Position numbers and translations under genes: made by a program. From contig CAZPHH010000047.1 in assembly GCA_964586145.1 (NCBI GenBank), forward strand, positions 1-37,787: DNA of 37,787 bases. Direction: 5' to 3'. The notes under the pieces are model-generated. The model did not search any database. It was not told the origin of the DNA and was given only the letters and a program-made list of their open reading frames with translations. This DNA comes from JAFGJQ01 sp964586145 (GTDB taxonomy: Bacteria > Planctomycetota > Phycisphaerae > UBA1845). Positions 8,743-15,887 of the stretch are shown one piece after another (position 1 is the first letter of the stretch; each line of letters starts with the position of its first letter).

Positions 8743-9229
8743 CGTCCCCATCGCCCGCCGGACGGCAATCGGCGTAGAGTCCCTGCTCGCAGGCCACGGT
8801 GAAGGCCTCCGCGGACGACTTGAGCCGCTCCCAACTGCGGCGGATGCGGTCTGCCTCAGACGGCTCGATGCTGCCGTCGTCCTCCACCGACCGCGTGACC
8901 GTCAGCAGGAGTTCGCTGAACTCATGCACCAGCTTCTGCGTGTTGACCAGAAGCGCCGTCTGAAGGTCCTCATTCGTGATGCGAGGGTTGGACACGAAGA
9001 AGCCGCCGGCCTCGTGGCAGAGCCAGTTCACCACTTCCACGCTGCCCGTCAGCCGGATCACGTCGGCCAGACGATCCAGGGGGTTGCGGGCCCCGCTGGC
9101 GTCCACGTCGCCCCGGCTGGGCTCCTGGCACCATTTGTAGACCAGGGCGGGTGACAGCCGTAGCTCGGCCGCCAGCGCCTTGGCCCCGACCTCTTCCACC
9201 GCCTCGCGTAACACCTCGTATGACTGCAT
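8729..9229 (-). CDS. Phage CII-like helix-turn-helix regulator
   Basis: A 166-residue protein starting at the ATG at 9229 (MQSYEVLREAV). The N-terminal half has a predicted helix-turn-helix around residues 11-36, with LAAELRLSPALVYKWCQEP, then RLADVIRLTGSVEVVNWLCHEAGG. The C-terminal half contains DDGSIEPSEADRIRRSWERL, typical of helical dimerisation tails. This layout resembles the phage regulatory CII (CP76) family, which in non-prophage contexts acts as a small DNA-binding regulator. No phage gene is nearby. It is divergent from rsmA, so it could regulate itself or rsmA. The family call is by motif memory, not a search. Confidence 0.65.
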   Translation of the reverse strand: MQSYEVLREAVEEVGAKALAAELRLSPALVYKWCQEPSRGDVDASGARNPLDRLADVIRLTGSVEVVNWLCHEAGGFFVSNPRITNEDLQTALLVNTQKLVHEFSELLLTVTRSVEDDGSIEPSEADRIRRSWERLKSSAEAFTVACEQGLYADCRPAGDGDATGS

Positions 9230-9308
9230 GGCTGATCGCTCCTGGACAGGCCCCGAGTTGGCCATTCGACTGCACGACAGAGCATACGCGATTCGCCGCG
9301 TGGGGGGT

Positions 9309-9314
9309 ATTATA
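9309..9314 (-). promoter_or_regulatory. Candidate -10 element for the CII-like gene
   Basis: The minus strand reads TATAAT at these positions, 80 bases before the ATG at 9229. No good -35 hexamer lies at the expected distance, so the promoter is incomplete or activator-dependent. Confidence 0.35.
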
Positions 9315-9361
9315 CGCCTTGCGAAAATGGAGAATGGACAGCCCCACCCGGGAGACGCCCG

Positions 9362-10270
9362 TTGGTCCAGACCAAACGAGAAATCGAAGCCCTGCTGACG
9401 GCGGCCGGCATCCGTCCCAAGCGGCGGTTCGGCCAGCACTTCCTGATCGACGGGAACCTGATGCGGAGGCTGGTGGAGGTCGCGGACATTCACCCGGCGG
9501 ACCTGGTGCTGGAGGTGGGCGCGGGCACGGGCGGACTGACGGACCTGCTGCTGGAGCGGGCCGGGGGGGTGGTGGCCGTCGAGATCGACCACCACCTGTT
9601 TGCCCTGTTGTCCGAGCGTTTTGCGCAGGCAGCGTCGCTGACCCTGGTGCGCGGCGACGCTCTGGACACGAAGCACCGGATCGCCACGGCCGTGCTGCAG
9701 GCGATCGGGTCCGGCCGGCAGCGAGCGTCGGGCGCGCTTCTGCTGGTGGCGAACCTTCCCTACGACATCGCGACGCCGCTGCTGGTGAATCTCATTCTAT
9801 CGGACCTGAACGTGAAGCGGCTTTGTTTTACGGTGCAGCGTGAGGTGGGCGAGCGGATGGAAGGCCGGCCGGGCACGAAGGCCTACGGGCCGCTCAGCAT
9901 TCTTCTGCAGACGTTGTGCCGCATCGAGCGGATCGCCCGCGTTCCGGCGGAGGCGTTCTGGCCCCGGCCGGCGGTGGAGTCGAGCCTGTATCGCCTGGAC
10001 GTACTCGAGGATCCGGGTGTGGCCGGCGAGGCGCCGGCCGCGTTTGTCGCCCTGGTTCAGGCTGGTTTCCGGCACCGGCGCAAGACGCTGCGATTCAACT
10101 TCGACCATGCCTTCGGGCAGGCGATGTGTGACCGGGCGGGCGACGTGTTGGACCTGTCGGTGCGGGCGGAGACGCTTGCCCCGGCTCAATGGGTTGAACT
10201 GGCCCGCGTGATGCAGACTATTGACGCGACTCCTGTTTGGCCATGTGGTCCATCAGGGCCTTCCGAATGA
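9362..10270 (+). CDS. rsmA: 16S rRNA (adenine1518/1519-N6)-dimethyltransferase RsmA
   Basis: A 302-residue KsgA/RsmA-type methyltransferase that dimethylates two adjacent adenines in helix 45 of 16S rRNA using S-adenosylmethionine. Diagnostic motifs are FGQHFL (23-28), EVGAGTGGLT (51-60, SAM binding) and NLPYDIATPL (131-140, catalytic motif IV), then the RNA-binding C-terminal region with FRHRRKTLRFN. The start is a TTG at 9362 with GGGAG seven bases upstream; the nearby ATG at about 9333 is in another frame. The last 17 or so residues read over the end of the convergent STN gene (53-base overlap) and are not family-like, so the original stop has probably been lost. Confidence 0.93.
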   Translation: MVQTKREIEALLTAAGIRPKRRFGQHFLIDGNLMRRLVEVADIHPADLVLEVGAGTGGLTDLLLERAGGVVAVEIDHHLFALLSERFAQAASLTLVRGDALDTKHRIATAVLQAIGSGRQRASGALLLVANLPYDIATPLLVNLILSDLNVKRLCFTVQREVGERMEGRPGTKAYGPLSILLQTLCRIERIARVPAEAFWPRPAVESSLYRLDVLEDPGVAGEAPAAFVALVQAGFRHRRKTLRFNFDHAFGQAMCDRAGDVLDLSVRAETLAPAQWVELARVMQTIDATPVWPCGPSGPSE

Positions 10271-11324
10271 TCTCGTCGGCGTCTTTGAGGACCAGCTTGC
10301 GCAGCTCGTTCACCTCGGGTGACAGGTCCGACTCCCGCACGACAAGCTCGATCTGAAACGTGCCGGTCGGGTCGGGCACGCAGATCTTGCCGACGAAGGG
10401 ATCGTTTGACCGGGTGGTGCGCCCTTCGCCCATGAAGCCGCTGGGCAGCTCGAACACAACGCCTTCGGCGTCCACGCGATACGTCAGGCCCGTCAGGCCG
10501 GCGATCTCTTCCAGGGCCTCCACGGCGCTGACGTTGTCCGCCAGGAGGGAGAAGTTCCTACGGGTCTGCACGGGCAGCGCGTCGGACACGCCGGGGCCCA
10601 GCCGAATGAGGATGCCGGCCTGCCGTCCGACGTTTCTCAGGATTTCCGTCAGGGGGCGGTTCGTCAGTCGCACGCTGATCATCGTGTCAAGCTGGCGCTT
10701 CATCTGCTCCTTCAGCGATACGACGACGATTCCGCCGTCCCACACGTACCAGGACCAGCCGAGGGCCTCGCACGCCACTTCCAGAACCTCCGCGCCGGAG
10801 CCGGCCCCGACCTTGCGAATCTCACCCACCAGAAGGTCCCAGGGTTCCGCCTCCGTCACGTGGAACTGCACCTGTTTGCGCAGGATCGCCAACGACTCCT
10901 CCTGGTCGACGAACTGTGTTACGTTCAACCACTGGAGGGTGTCCAGATCCGGCCAGGACGCCCGCCGCCCCAGCCGATGCAGCCCGGGGGTGGGGACCAC
11001 TTCCAGCCCGGTCGGCGTGACCACGTACACCATGCCCAGGCGAGCGAGGATCTGCCTGAGCCCCTCGCGCAGGGTCACGTTTCCCAGCGTGGCCGTCACC
11101 TGCGTCGCCCGACCGTAGGGCAGCAGGCCGTACGCCTCGTCCGGCATCAGGATGGAGACGCCGGTCTTGTCCGAAACCTGCGAAAAGAAGTCGGCCAGCG
11201 GGGCGTTCTCCACCGTCAGCTCGATCGGCTCGTCCAGCACCTGCTCGATGAGGGGCTGAAGATCGGTCTGCGCGGCCGTCGCCGCCACCGCACTGAGCCA
11301 CAGCAATCCACTCACAACGTACAT
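10218..11324 (-). CDS. Exported STN/secretin-N-like protein
   Basis: A 368-residue protein with a signal peptide (MYVVSGLLWLSAVAATAAQ). Its repeated small alpha/beta modules resemble the STN/DUF4974 or secretin N-domain fold. The first module is around residues 20-100 (PLADFFSQVSDKTGVSILM, then LREGLRQILARLGMVYVVT); a second is around 230-320 (RPLTEILRNVGRQAGILIRL, VEALEEIAGLTGLTYRV). There is no secretin pore domain. The ATG at 11324 is preferred over 11357 because AGGA lies eight bases upstream and it starts directly at the signal peptide. It is the third gene after an ECF sigma factor and a probable anti-sigma factor, suggesting a role in envelope signal sensing. Its exact function is not known. 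Confidence 0.7.
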   Translation of the reverse strand: MYVVSGLLWLSAVAATAAQTDLQPLIEQVLDEPIELTVENAPLADFFSQVSDKTGVSILMPDEAYGLLPYGRATQVTATLGNVTLREGLRQILARLGMVYVVTPTGLEVVPTPGLHRLGRRASWPDLDTLQWLNVTQFVDQEESLAILRKQVQFHVTEAEPWDLLVGEIRKVGAGSGAEVLEVACEALGWSWYVWDGGIVVVSLKEQMKRQLDTMISVRLTNRPLTEILRNVGRQAGILIRLGPGVSDALPVQTRRNFSLLADNVSAVEALEEIAGLTGLTYRVDAEGVVFELPSGFMGEGRTTRSNDPFVGKICVPDPTGTFQIELVVRESDLSPEVNELRKLVLKDADEIIRKALMDHMAKQESRQ

Positions 11325-11379
11325 GTCAGGCTTCCTCAACACGCTGCCTCCAATCATCGGAACTCTCGCTGTACGAGCG

Positions 11380-11979
11380 TCAGAACAGAGACCATTCGGC
11401 CGAGGTCAGGACCTCGTCCGCCGAGACCATGGCGTCGGACGTCACCATCAACCGCGGCCGCTCTTCTTCCCGTGCCTCTTCCAGGGGCACGGCCCCCCGG
11501 GAGAAGGACACGATCACCACGGACTCCGATAGGACTTGCGGCCGCGCGGGCTCGACGATCACGGCATCCGGCGGCGGCGTGACGGCCACCACGCCGCCGT
11601 TGTCTGATCCGGGCGGCAGACTCGAGCGCATCACCCGAAGGCCCGTCACCAGCAGCGCCACGACCGCCGCGGCCGCCAGCGGCGCCATCCACCGGTGCAG
11701 GCGAATCACACGCCGGCCCGCCTTGGCGTTCTCGCGCCGAAGGCGAGCGCCGGCCACAAACGCCTCCGCATCCACCACGGGGACCCGCTCGCCCCATTCG
11801 CGGACCCAATCGTCCACGCGGCGCAGGTCCGCCAGCATCGACGCCAGCTTGGCGTCACTCGCCAGCCTGCGCTCCACGTCCGCGCGGGTGGAGTCGTCCA
11901 ACTGGCCGTCCAAATACCGGCTCAGCAGGTATTCCAGAGATTCACGATTGTCAGCGGGAGTCGACATCATCCACTTCAT
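11380..11979 (-). CDS. Probable membrane anti-sigma factor
   Basis: A 199-residue protein with a cytosolic helical N-terminus (ESLEYLLSRYLDGQLDDSTR, residues about 13-32). This matches the anti-sigma-domain start YLDGEL..., followed by VERRLASDAKLASMLADLR. A single transmembrane helix follows at about 97-113 (MAPLAAAAVVALLVTGLRV) and then an extracytoplasmic tail. The Cys/His ligands of the zinc-binding anti-sigma domain are absent, so it would be a zinc-free variant. It sits 39 bases after the ECF sigma gene, the usual position for the cognate anti-sigma factor. ATGs at 11979, 11970 and 11967 cannot be separated. Confidence 0.7.
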   Translation of the reverse strand: MKWMMSTPADNRESLEYLLSRYLDGQLDDSTRADVERRLASDAKLASMLADLRRVDDWVREWGERVPVVDAEAFVAGARLRRENAKAGRRVIRLHRWMAPLAAAAVVALLVTGLRVMRSSLPPGSDNGGVVAVTPPPDAVIVEPARPQVLSESVVIVSFSRGAVPLEEAREEERPRLMVTSDAMVSADEVLTSAEWSLF

Positions 11980-12018
11980 CTTTGCCGCCGTACACGGCGT
12001 TCGTTTCCACAGGCCGGC

Positions 12019-12639
12019 CTACAGATATTCGGCCAGCATTTCACGCAGCTTCTTGCGGGCCTGGAACACATTCCATTTCACCAGTTCCACGGTGCACTCC
12101 AGCAGGTCCGCCACTTCCTTCTGCGGAAGGCCTTCGATGCTGAACAACACCAAGGCCAGCCGCTGCTTGTCGGGCAAGGCCTCCAAGGCCCGCCGCACCG
12201 CCTCCTGGGTTTCCTGCGACCCCGACGTGTCGTGGGGGGCCAGACGCTGCAACACGGCCGCTCCGTCGGCACTGCGCAGCTCCCCGACCTTGTCCCCCAC
12301 GTCGTCCAAAGACAGCGCCGACCCCACTCCCCCACTTCGCCGGGACCGCAACGCGTTCAGGGCCAGGTTCCCCACGATCCGCATGAGCCACGGGCCGAAT
12401 CGACCGCGATCCTTCAGGCTGCCCAAGCTTCGGTAGGCCCGCAGGAACGCGTCCTGGGCGACGTCCGACGCGTCCTGGAGGGAGCCGAGACGCCGGTAGG
12501 CCACGGCCATCGCTTGCCGATGGTAGCGCCGAACCAGATCGTCGAACGCGGTCGAGTCGCCGGCCAGCGTTCGAGCGATCAGGATCGGGTCCTCTTCTCC
12601 TGGGCTGACCGGGGCTCCCACCGGTAATTGCGTCTCCAT
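12019..12639 (-). CDS. ECF-type RNA polymerase sigma factor
   Basis: A 206-residue sigma70-family protein with only regions 2 and 4, the group IV (ECF) layout. Region 2 spans about residues 28-100 and contains FDDLVRRYHRQAMAVAYRR and DVAQDAFLRAYR (59-70). Region 4 spans about 150-202 and contains LPDKQRLALVLFSIEGLPQKEVADLL with a helix-turn-helix and WNVFQARKKLREML. The ATG at 12639 has AAAGG just upstream and follows a good promoter. Its operon partners are the anti-sigma candidate and the STN protein. The region 4 promoter specificity cannot be read from sequence alone. Confidence 0.92.
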   Translation of the reverse strand: METQLPVGAPVSPGEEDPILIARTLAGDSTAFDDLVRRYHRQAMAVAYRRLGSLQDASDVAQDAFLRAYRSLGSLKDRGRFGPWLMRIVGNLALNALRSRRSGGVGSALSLDDVGDKVGELRSADGAAVLQRLAPHDTSGSQETQEAVRRALEALPDKQRLALVLFSIEGLPQKEVADLLECTVELVKWNVFQARKKLREMLAEYL

Positions 12640-12702
12640 AACCTTTGACACTTCAAGGCGGTTACAGGTTAGCGATCCACAAGGGCGACGGACGGCGGTC
12701 GC

Positions 12703-12731
12703 AAGGTAGCGCCGCTGCGGGACCGTGTCAA
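12703..12731 (-). promoter_or_regulatory. Sigma70-type promoter of the ECF sigma operon
   Basis: On the minus strand, TTGACA (12731-12726) and TACCTT (12708-12703) are separated by 17 bases. The -35 matches the consensus exactly. Transcription would start near 12696, about 55 bases before the sigma factor ATG at 12639. Confidence 0.7.
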
Positions 12732-12841
12732 ACGCCTGCATCCTCCGGCCAGTCGTTGGATTCCCGTCCGAGCGGACAGTGTGTTCCGAGAATGGGGCGC
12801 ACGAACTCCGTACTGCGGTTGCCGGACCCTGCGTGGTTCCT

Positions 12842-13717
12842 ATGATGATGCGACCCATGATTGCGGTGCAGACGATTCAAGCGGTTCGACAGGAGTTGGG
12901 GCCGGGTCGGCGGGCTGGCCGGCGCGTTGGCTTCGTGCCGACGATGGGAGCGCTGCACGAGGGGCATGTTTCGCTCATCCGTGCCGCGCGGCGAGAGTGC
13001 GAGTGCGTGGTGGTGAGTATCTTCGTGAACCCGACCCAGTTCGGGCCGAGCGAGGATCTGGCCGGCTATCCGCGGACGCTGGACGAGGACCTTCGGGCAT
13101 GCCAGGCGGCGGGGACAGACCTTGTTTTTGCGCCGGCAGCCTGTGAGATGTACCGCCCCGACGCTGTCACCACGGTCCACGTCGGGAAACTGAGCGAACC
13201 TCTCTGTGGAGCGTTTCGGCCCGGGCATTTCGACGGTGTCGCAACCGTGGTGGCCAAGCTGTTCCACATCGTGATGCCGGACCGGGCGTACTTCGGCGAA
13301 AAGGACTATCAACAACTCGTTGTCATTCGGCAGATGGTTCGGGACTTGGACATGCCGGTCGAGATCGTCGGCTGCCCGACGGTGCGGGAGGCAGGCGGCC
13401 TGGCGATGTCGAGTCGAAACCGCTATCTCAATGTCGAACAGCGTCGGCAGGCCCTCCGCCTGTACCAGGCCCTGACCGAGGCACAGCAGGCGGTGGCCGC
13501 GGGAACGCGGGACGTGGCCACGCTATGCGACACGATGCGGCAGCGCATCCTGGCGGGCGGACCGGCGCGGATCGACTACGTGACCATCGTGGACGCGGTC
13601 TCGCTGGAGGCGCTGGAAACGGTGGACCGGGCGGCCCGGGTGTGCGTAGCCGTCCGCATCGGGGACTGTCGGCTGATCGACAACATGCCCGTGGACGTTC
13701 CGGCGGCACAGGGGTAG
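12842..13717 (+). CDS. panC: Pantothenate synthetase (pantoate-beta-alanine ligase)
   Basis: A 291-residue PanC, the enzyme that joins pantoate and beta-alanine with ATP to give pantothenate for coenzyme A. The catalytic motifs are all present: PTMGALHEGH (33-42), NPTQF (63-67), FGEKDYQQL (151-159) and MSSRN (189-193). Its length is normal for the family. The ATG at 12842 is used; the ATG at 12857 (MIAVQTIQAVR) fits family N-termini at least as well. Neither has a Shine-Dalgarno. It is divergent from the ECF sigma gene and about 80 bases upstream of lgt. No panB or panD is in the window. Confidence 0.95.
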   Translation: MMMRPMIAVQTIQAVRQELGPGRRAGRRVGFVPTMGALHEGHVSLIRAARRECECVVVSIFVNPTQFGPSEDLAGYPRTLDEDLRACQAAGTDLVFAPAACEMYRPDAVTTVHVGKLSEPLCGAFRPGHFDGVATVVAKLFHIVMPDRAYFGEKDYQQLVVIRQMVRDLDMPVEIVGCPTVREAGGLAMSSRNRYLNVEQRRQALRLYQALTEAQQAVAAGTRDVATLCDTMRQRILAGGPARIDYVTIVDAVSLEALETVDRAARVCVAVRIGDCRLIDNMPVDVPAAQG

Positions 13718-13795
13718 GATACGCGCGGCCCCGGGTGGTTGGCGCGGCGCGGGGCCGTTTGCGAGATCGCATTACAGAAGGAAGTCACAAGGCGA

Positions 13796-15022
13796 ATGTA
13801 TCCAGAACTATTCCGTCTGCCCATTGTGGGCTACCCCATCAAGAGTTACGGCTTCATGTTGATGGTGGGTTTTCTCACCGCGATCTGGTTTGCGATGCGC
13901 CGGGCGGAGCGAGTGAAGGGCGATCCGGACCTGATTCTGAACCTGGGATTCGTGGCGCTGATCTGCGGCGTGGTGGGGGCGAGGGTGTTCTATGTCGCCC
14001 ACTACTGGAAGACGCAGTTCGCTCCGCAGCCCAACCCTCTGTTGGCCGCGATCAACCTCACGGCGGGCGGGCTGGAGTACTACGGCGGCCTGCTCTGCGC
14101 CATCGCCGGCGCTTCGCTCTACCTGGCGATCAAGCGGGCGTCCTGGCGGATGTACATGGACATTGTCGCCCCGTCGGTGATGCTGGGGCTGGCCTTCGGG
14201 CGATTGGGTTGCCTGCTGAACGGCTGTTGCTGGGGCGGCCTGTGCGTCGACGCCCACAACCAAGCGGCCCTGCCCTGGGCAGTCCAGTTTCCCTTCAGCA
14301 GCCCGGCGTACATGCGTCAGTGGGAGGAACGGCGTGTGACGGCCCCGGCGGAGTTGCTGTACACGCCGCAGTTCCTGCCCGGGACCAACGCCCCGCTGGC
14401 ACGCGAGCTTCTGAGCCTCACGCCGGAGGAGCGATTCGGTCCCATCCGCCAGTTGGAAGACCTGGAGCAGCAGTACGAGGACGCCAAAGCGGCGCAGGCC
14501 AAGCCGGCGGACCTCCAGAAGCTCCAGCGGCGGATCAAGGTGGCCAGGGACCGTGTCCACGCACTGAACGCACAGCACGACGCGCTGCATCACGCCCTGC
14601 GCTTTGCGTCACGAACCGACCCGTCGCGCACCATCACGTACTCGGAACTCCAGGACCTGGCGGCAGCGCACAAGACGCTTCCCGTCCATCCAGCGCAGCT
14701 CTACGGCATCGTAAATGCCCTGATTCTCTCCCTCCTGCTCAGTCTGGTCTTCTACCGGAGGCAGCGGCACGGAGTCGTCATGGGCGTGATGCTGGTGCTG
14801 TACCCGATCTCCCGCATCATTCTGGAGGTCATCCGCACCGACAACCCGCACGACAGCTTCGGCGTCACCATTTCCCAGGCGGTGAGCATCGGCGTGGTCG
14901 TGTTTGGGATCCTCTTCCTCGTGGTGCTGTATCGCTACCTGCCGTTGCGGTCGCCGCGGGCCGTGCCGTTCGTGCCGCCGTCCGGCCCGGCGGCAGCGAC
15001 AGACGGACTGGACACCCACTGA
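13796..15022 (+). CDS. lgt: Prolipoprotein diacylglyceryl transferase with an internal insertion
   Basis: A 408-residue Lgt that transfers diacylglycerol from phosphatidylglycerol to the lipobox cysteine of prolipoproteins. The family features are IKSYGFMLMVGF near the start, GLEYYGG near 91-97, GRLGCLLNGCCWGG (135-148) and HPAQLYG (298-304). Typical Lgt proteins are 260-300 residues. The extra length lies between the GCC motif and HPAQLYG, where residues about 170-296 form a charged, helical, partly coiled-coil stretch. The ATG at 13796 starts exactly at the family N-terminus. Lipoprotein substrates such as those at 5887 and 21931 occur in the window. Confidence 0.92.
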   Translation: MYPELFRLPIVGYPIKSYGFMLMVGFLTAIWFAMRRAERVKGDPDLILNLGFVALICGVVGARVFYVAHYWKTQFAPQPNPLLAAINLTAGGLEYYGGLLCAIAGASLYLAIKRASWRMYMDIVAPSVMLGLAFGRLGCLLNGCCWGGLCVDAHNQAALPWAVQFPFSSPAYMRQWEERRVTAPAELLYTPQFLPGTNAPLARELLSLTPEERFGPIRQLEDLEQQYEDAKAAQAKPADLQKLQRRIKVARDRVHALNAQHDALHHALRFASRTDPSRTITYSELQDLAAAHKTLPVHPAQLYGIVNALILSLLLSLVFYRRQRHGVVMGVMLVLYPISRIILEVIRTDNPHDSFGVTISQAVSIGVVVFGILFLVVLYRYLPLRSPRAVPFVPPSGPAAATDGLDTH

Positions 15023-15040
15023 CCTCTAACGCGCCGGCGG

Positions 15041-15655
15041 TCAGCTTCGGGCCTCCCGGTTCAGGCCCCATACGTGCGCAGCGCTGGTGCTGACCGCGCG
15101 GAAGCCCTCGGCCAGCAGTTGCCTGGCCAGATCCGGCGTGCGGATGAGGCCCCCGGCGATCAGGGGCATGGGCAGGGCGCGGAACTGCCGGATCTCGTGC
15201 AGGGCCGCCACTCCGGGCACCAGCTCAATGGCATCGGGCCGGGACTGCTCAATCACGTGCTGGCCGCGTTCGACGGACCGCCCATCCTGCAGGAACACCA
15301 AGAGAATGGAGACCAGGCCGAACCGCCGGGCCGCCGCGACCAGATGGGATCGGACGGTGATGATCCCATCGACCATCTGAAGCCCGGCGAGGTACTCCAG
15401 GCCCGCCACGTCGCTGCTGAGCCCCGCCAGGAGGTCCAGGTGCAGAATCACGGGCGTGTGGGCGGTCGGGCCCGTCCGCAGGCGGGCCATGCACTCGGAA
15501 AGCTGTGCCAACTGAATGCCCTGGAGGAATATCAGACTTGCGTCGGCCAGGAGGGCCGGGTCGGCTTCGTCCTCGTGAACGACGGGGATGACGGGCTGTC
15601 GGAGCCAGTCGCGGATCGGCTTGGGACGCTCGTGCTTTTTCTTCAATGCTCTCAC
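15041..15655 (-). CDS. glpP: GlpP-type glycerol-3-phosphate responsive antiterminator
   Basis: A 204-residue TIM-barrel-like protein of the GlpP family. In Bacillus subtilis GlpP binds glpD leader RNA when glycerol-3-phosphate is present and prevents termination. Family features here are HLDLLAGLSSD (72-82), DGIITVRSHLVAAARRFGL (96-114), RPDAIELVPGV (139-149), PLIAGGLI (164-171) and AVSTSAAHVWGLN (187-199), which form the phosphate-binding side of the barrel. The GTG at 15655 is used because the in-frame ATG near 15719 lies upstream of the predicted transcription start. It is divergent from the G1PDH-HAD-GlpD operon, whose leader contains a terminator, a strong contextual match. Confidence 0.88.
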   Translation of the reverse strand: MRALKKKHERPKPIRDWLRQPVIPVVHEDEADPALLADASLIFLQGIQLAQLSECMARLRTGPTAHTPVILHLDLLAGLSSDVAGLEYLAGLQMVDGIITVRSHLVAAARRFGLVSILLVFLQDGRSVERGQHVIEQSRPDAIELVPGVAALHEIRQFRALPMPLIAGGLIRTPDLARQLLAEGFRAVSTSAAHVWGLNREARS

Positions 15656-15681
15656 ACTCAGCGGCAGGCAGTCCGGCCGAC

Positions 15682-15711
15682 TTGACAACGACCTCGCACT
15701 GTCCGTACTAT
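15682..15711 (+). promoter_or_regulatory. Promoter of the glycerol-phosphate operon
   Basis: TTGACA (15682-15687) and TACTAT (15706-15711) are separated by 18 bases. Transcription would begin near 15718, giving a leader of about 170 bases before the GTG at 15888. The -10 element overlaps the -10 of the divergent glpP promoter within GTACTATAG. Confidence 0.65.
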
Positions 15712-15736
15712 AGAGGCACATCCAAGGCCATCGCAA
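15707..15736 (-). promoter_or_regulatory. Divergent promoter of the glpP gene
   Basis: On the minus strand, TTGCGA (15736-15731) and TATAGT (15712-15707) are separated by 18 bases. Its -10 shares five bases with the plus-strand -10, so the two promoters should compete for polymerase. Confidence 0.6.
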
Positions 15737-15742
15737 GGGTGG

Positions 15743-15828
15743 TGGCCGGCAGGGCCAGAGAACACAGAGAAAGGCCCCGCGAGAATGCTTCGTACGGTTC
15801 TTCCGTACGCGGATCGCGGGGCTTTTTT
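15743..15828 (+). promoter_or_regulatory. Leader attenuator upstream of the G1PDH-HAD-GlpD operon
   Basis: The intrinsic terminator spans 15774-15828. A 9-bp stem (GCCCCGCGA at 15774-15782 with TCGCGGGGC at 15814-15822) encloses an internal loop and a 7-bp inner stem (CGTACGG at 15791-15797 with CCGTACG at 15803-15809). Six T residues follow (15823-15828). Upstream, GGGCC at 15752-15756 can pair with GGCCC at 15773-15777, the foot of the terminator, so an alternative antiterminator fold is possible. The same upstream segment can instead form a small hairpin (TGGCC 15743-15747 with GGCCA 15753-15757). The pairings are read directly; control by GlpP is inferred. Confidence 0.75.
15774..15828 (+). 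terminator. Intrinsic terminator in the operon leader
   Basis: A GC-rich two-tier stem followed by TTTTTT lies between the promoter at 15682-15711 and the first coding sequence at 15888. A strong terminator inside a leader, before any gene, implies regulated readthrough. Confidence 0.85.
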
Positions 15829-15887
15829 CTCGCGCCGTCCGCGGGCGTGCCGCCTGGCCCGCTACGTTTTCTTCCGGTGCCTTTGCG

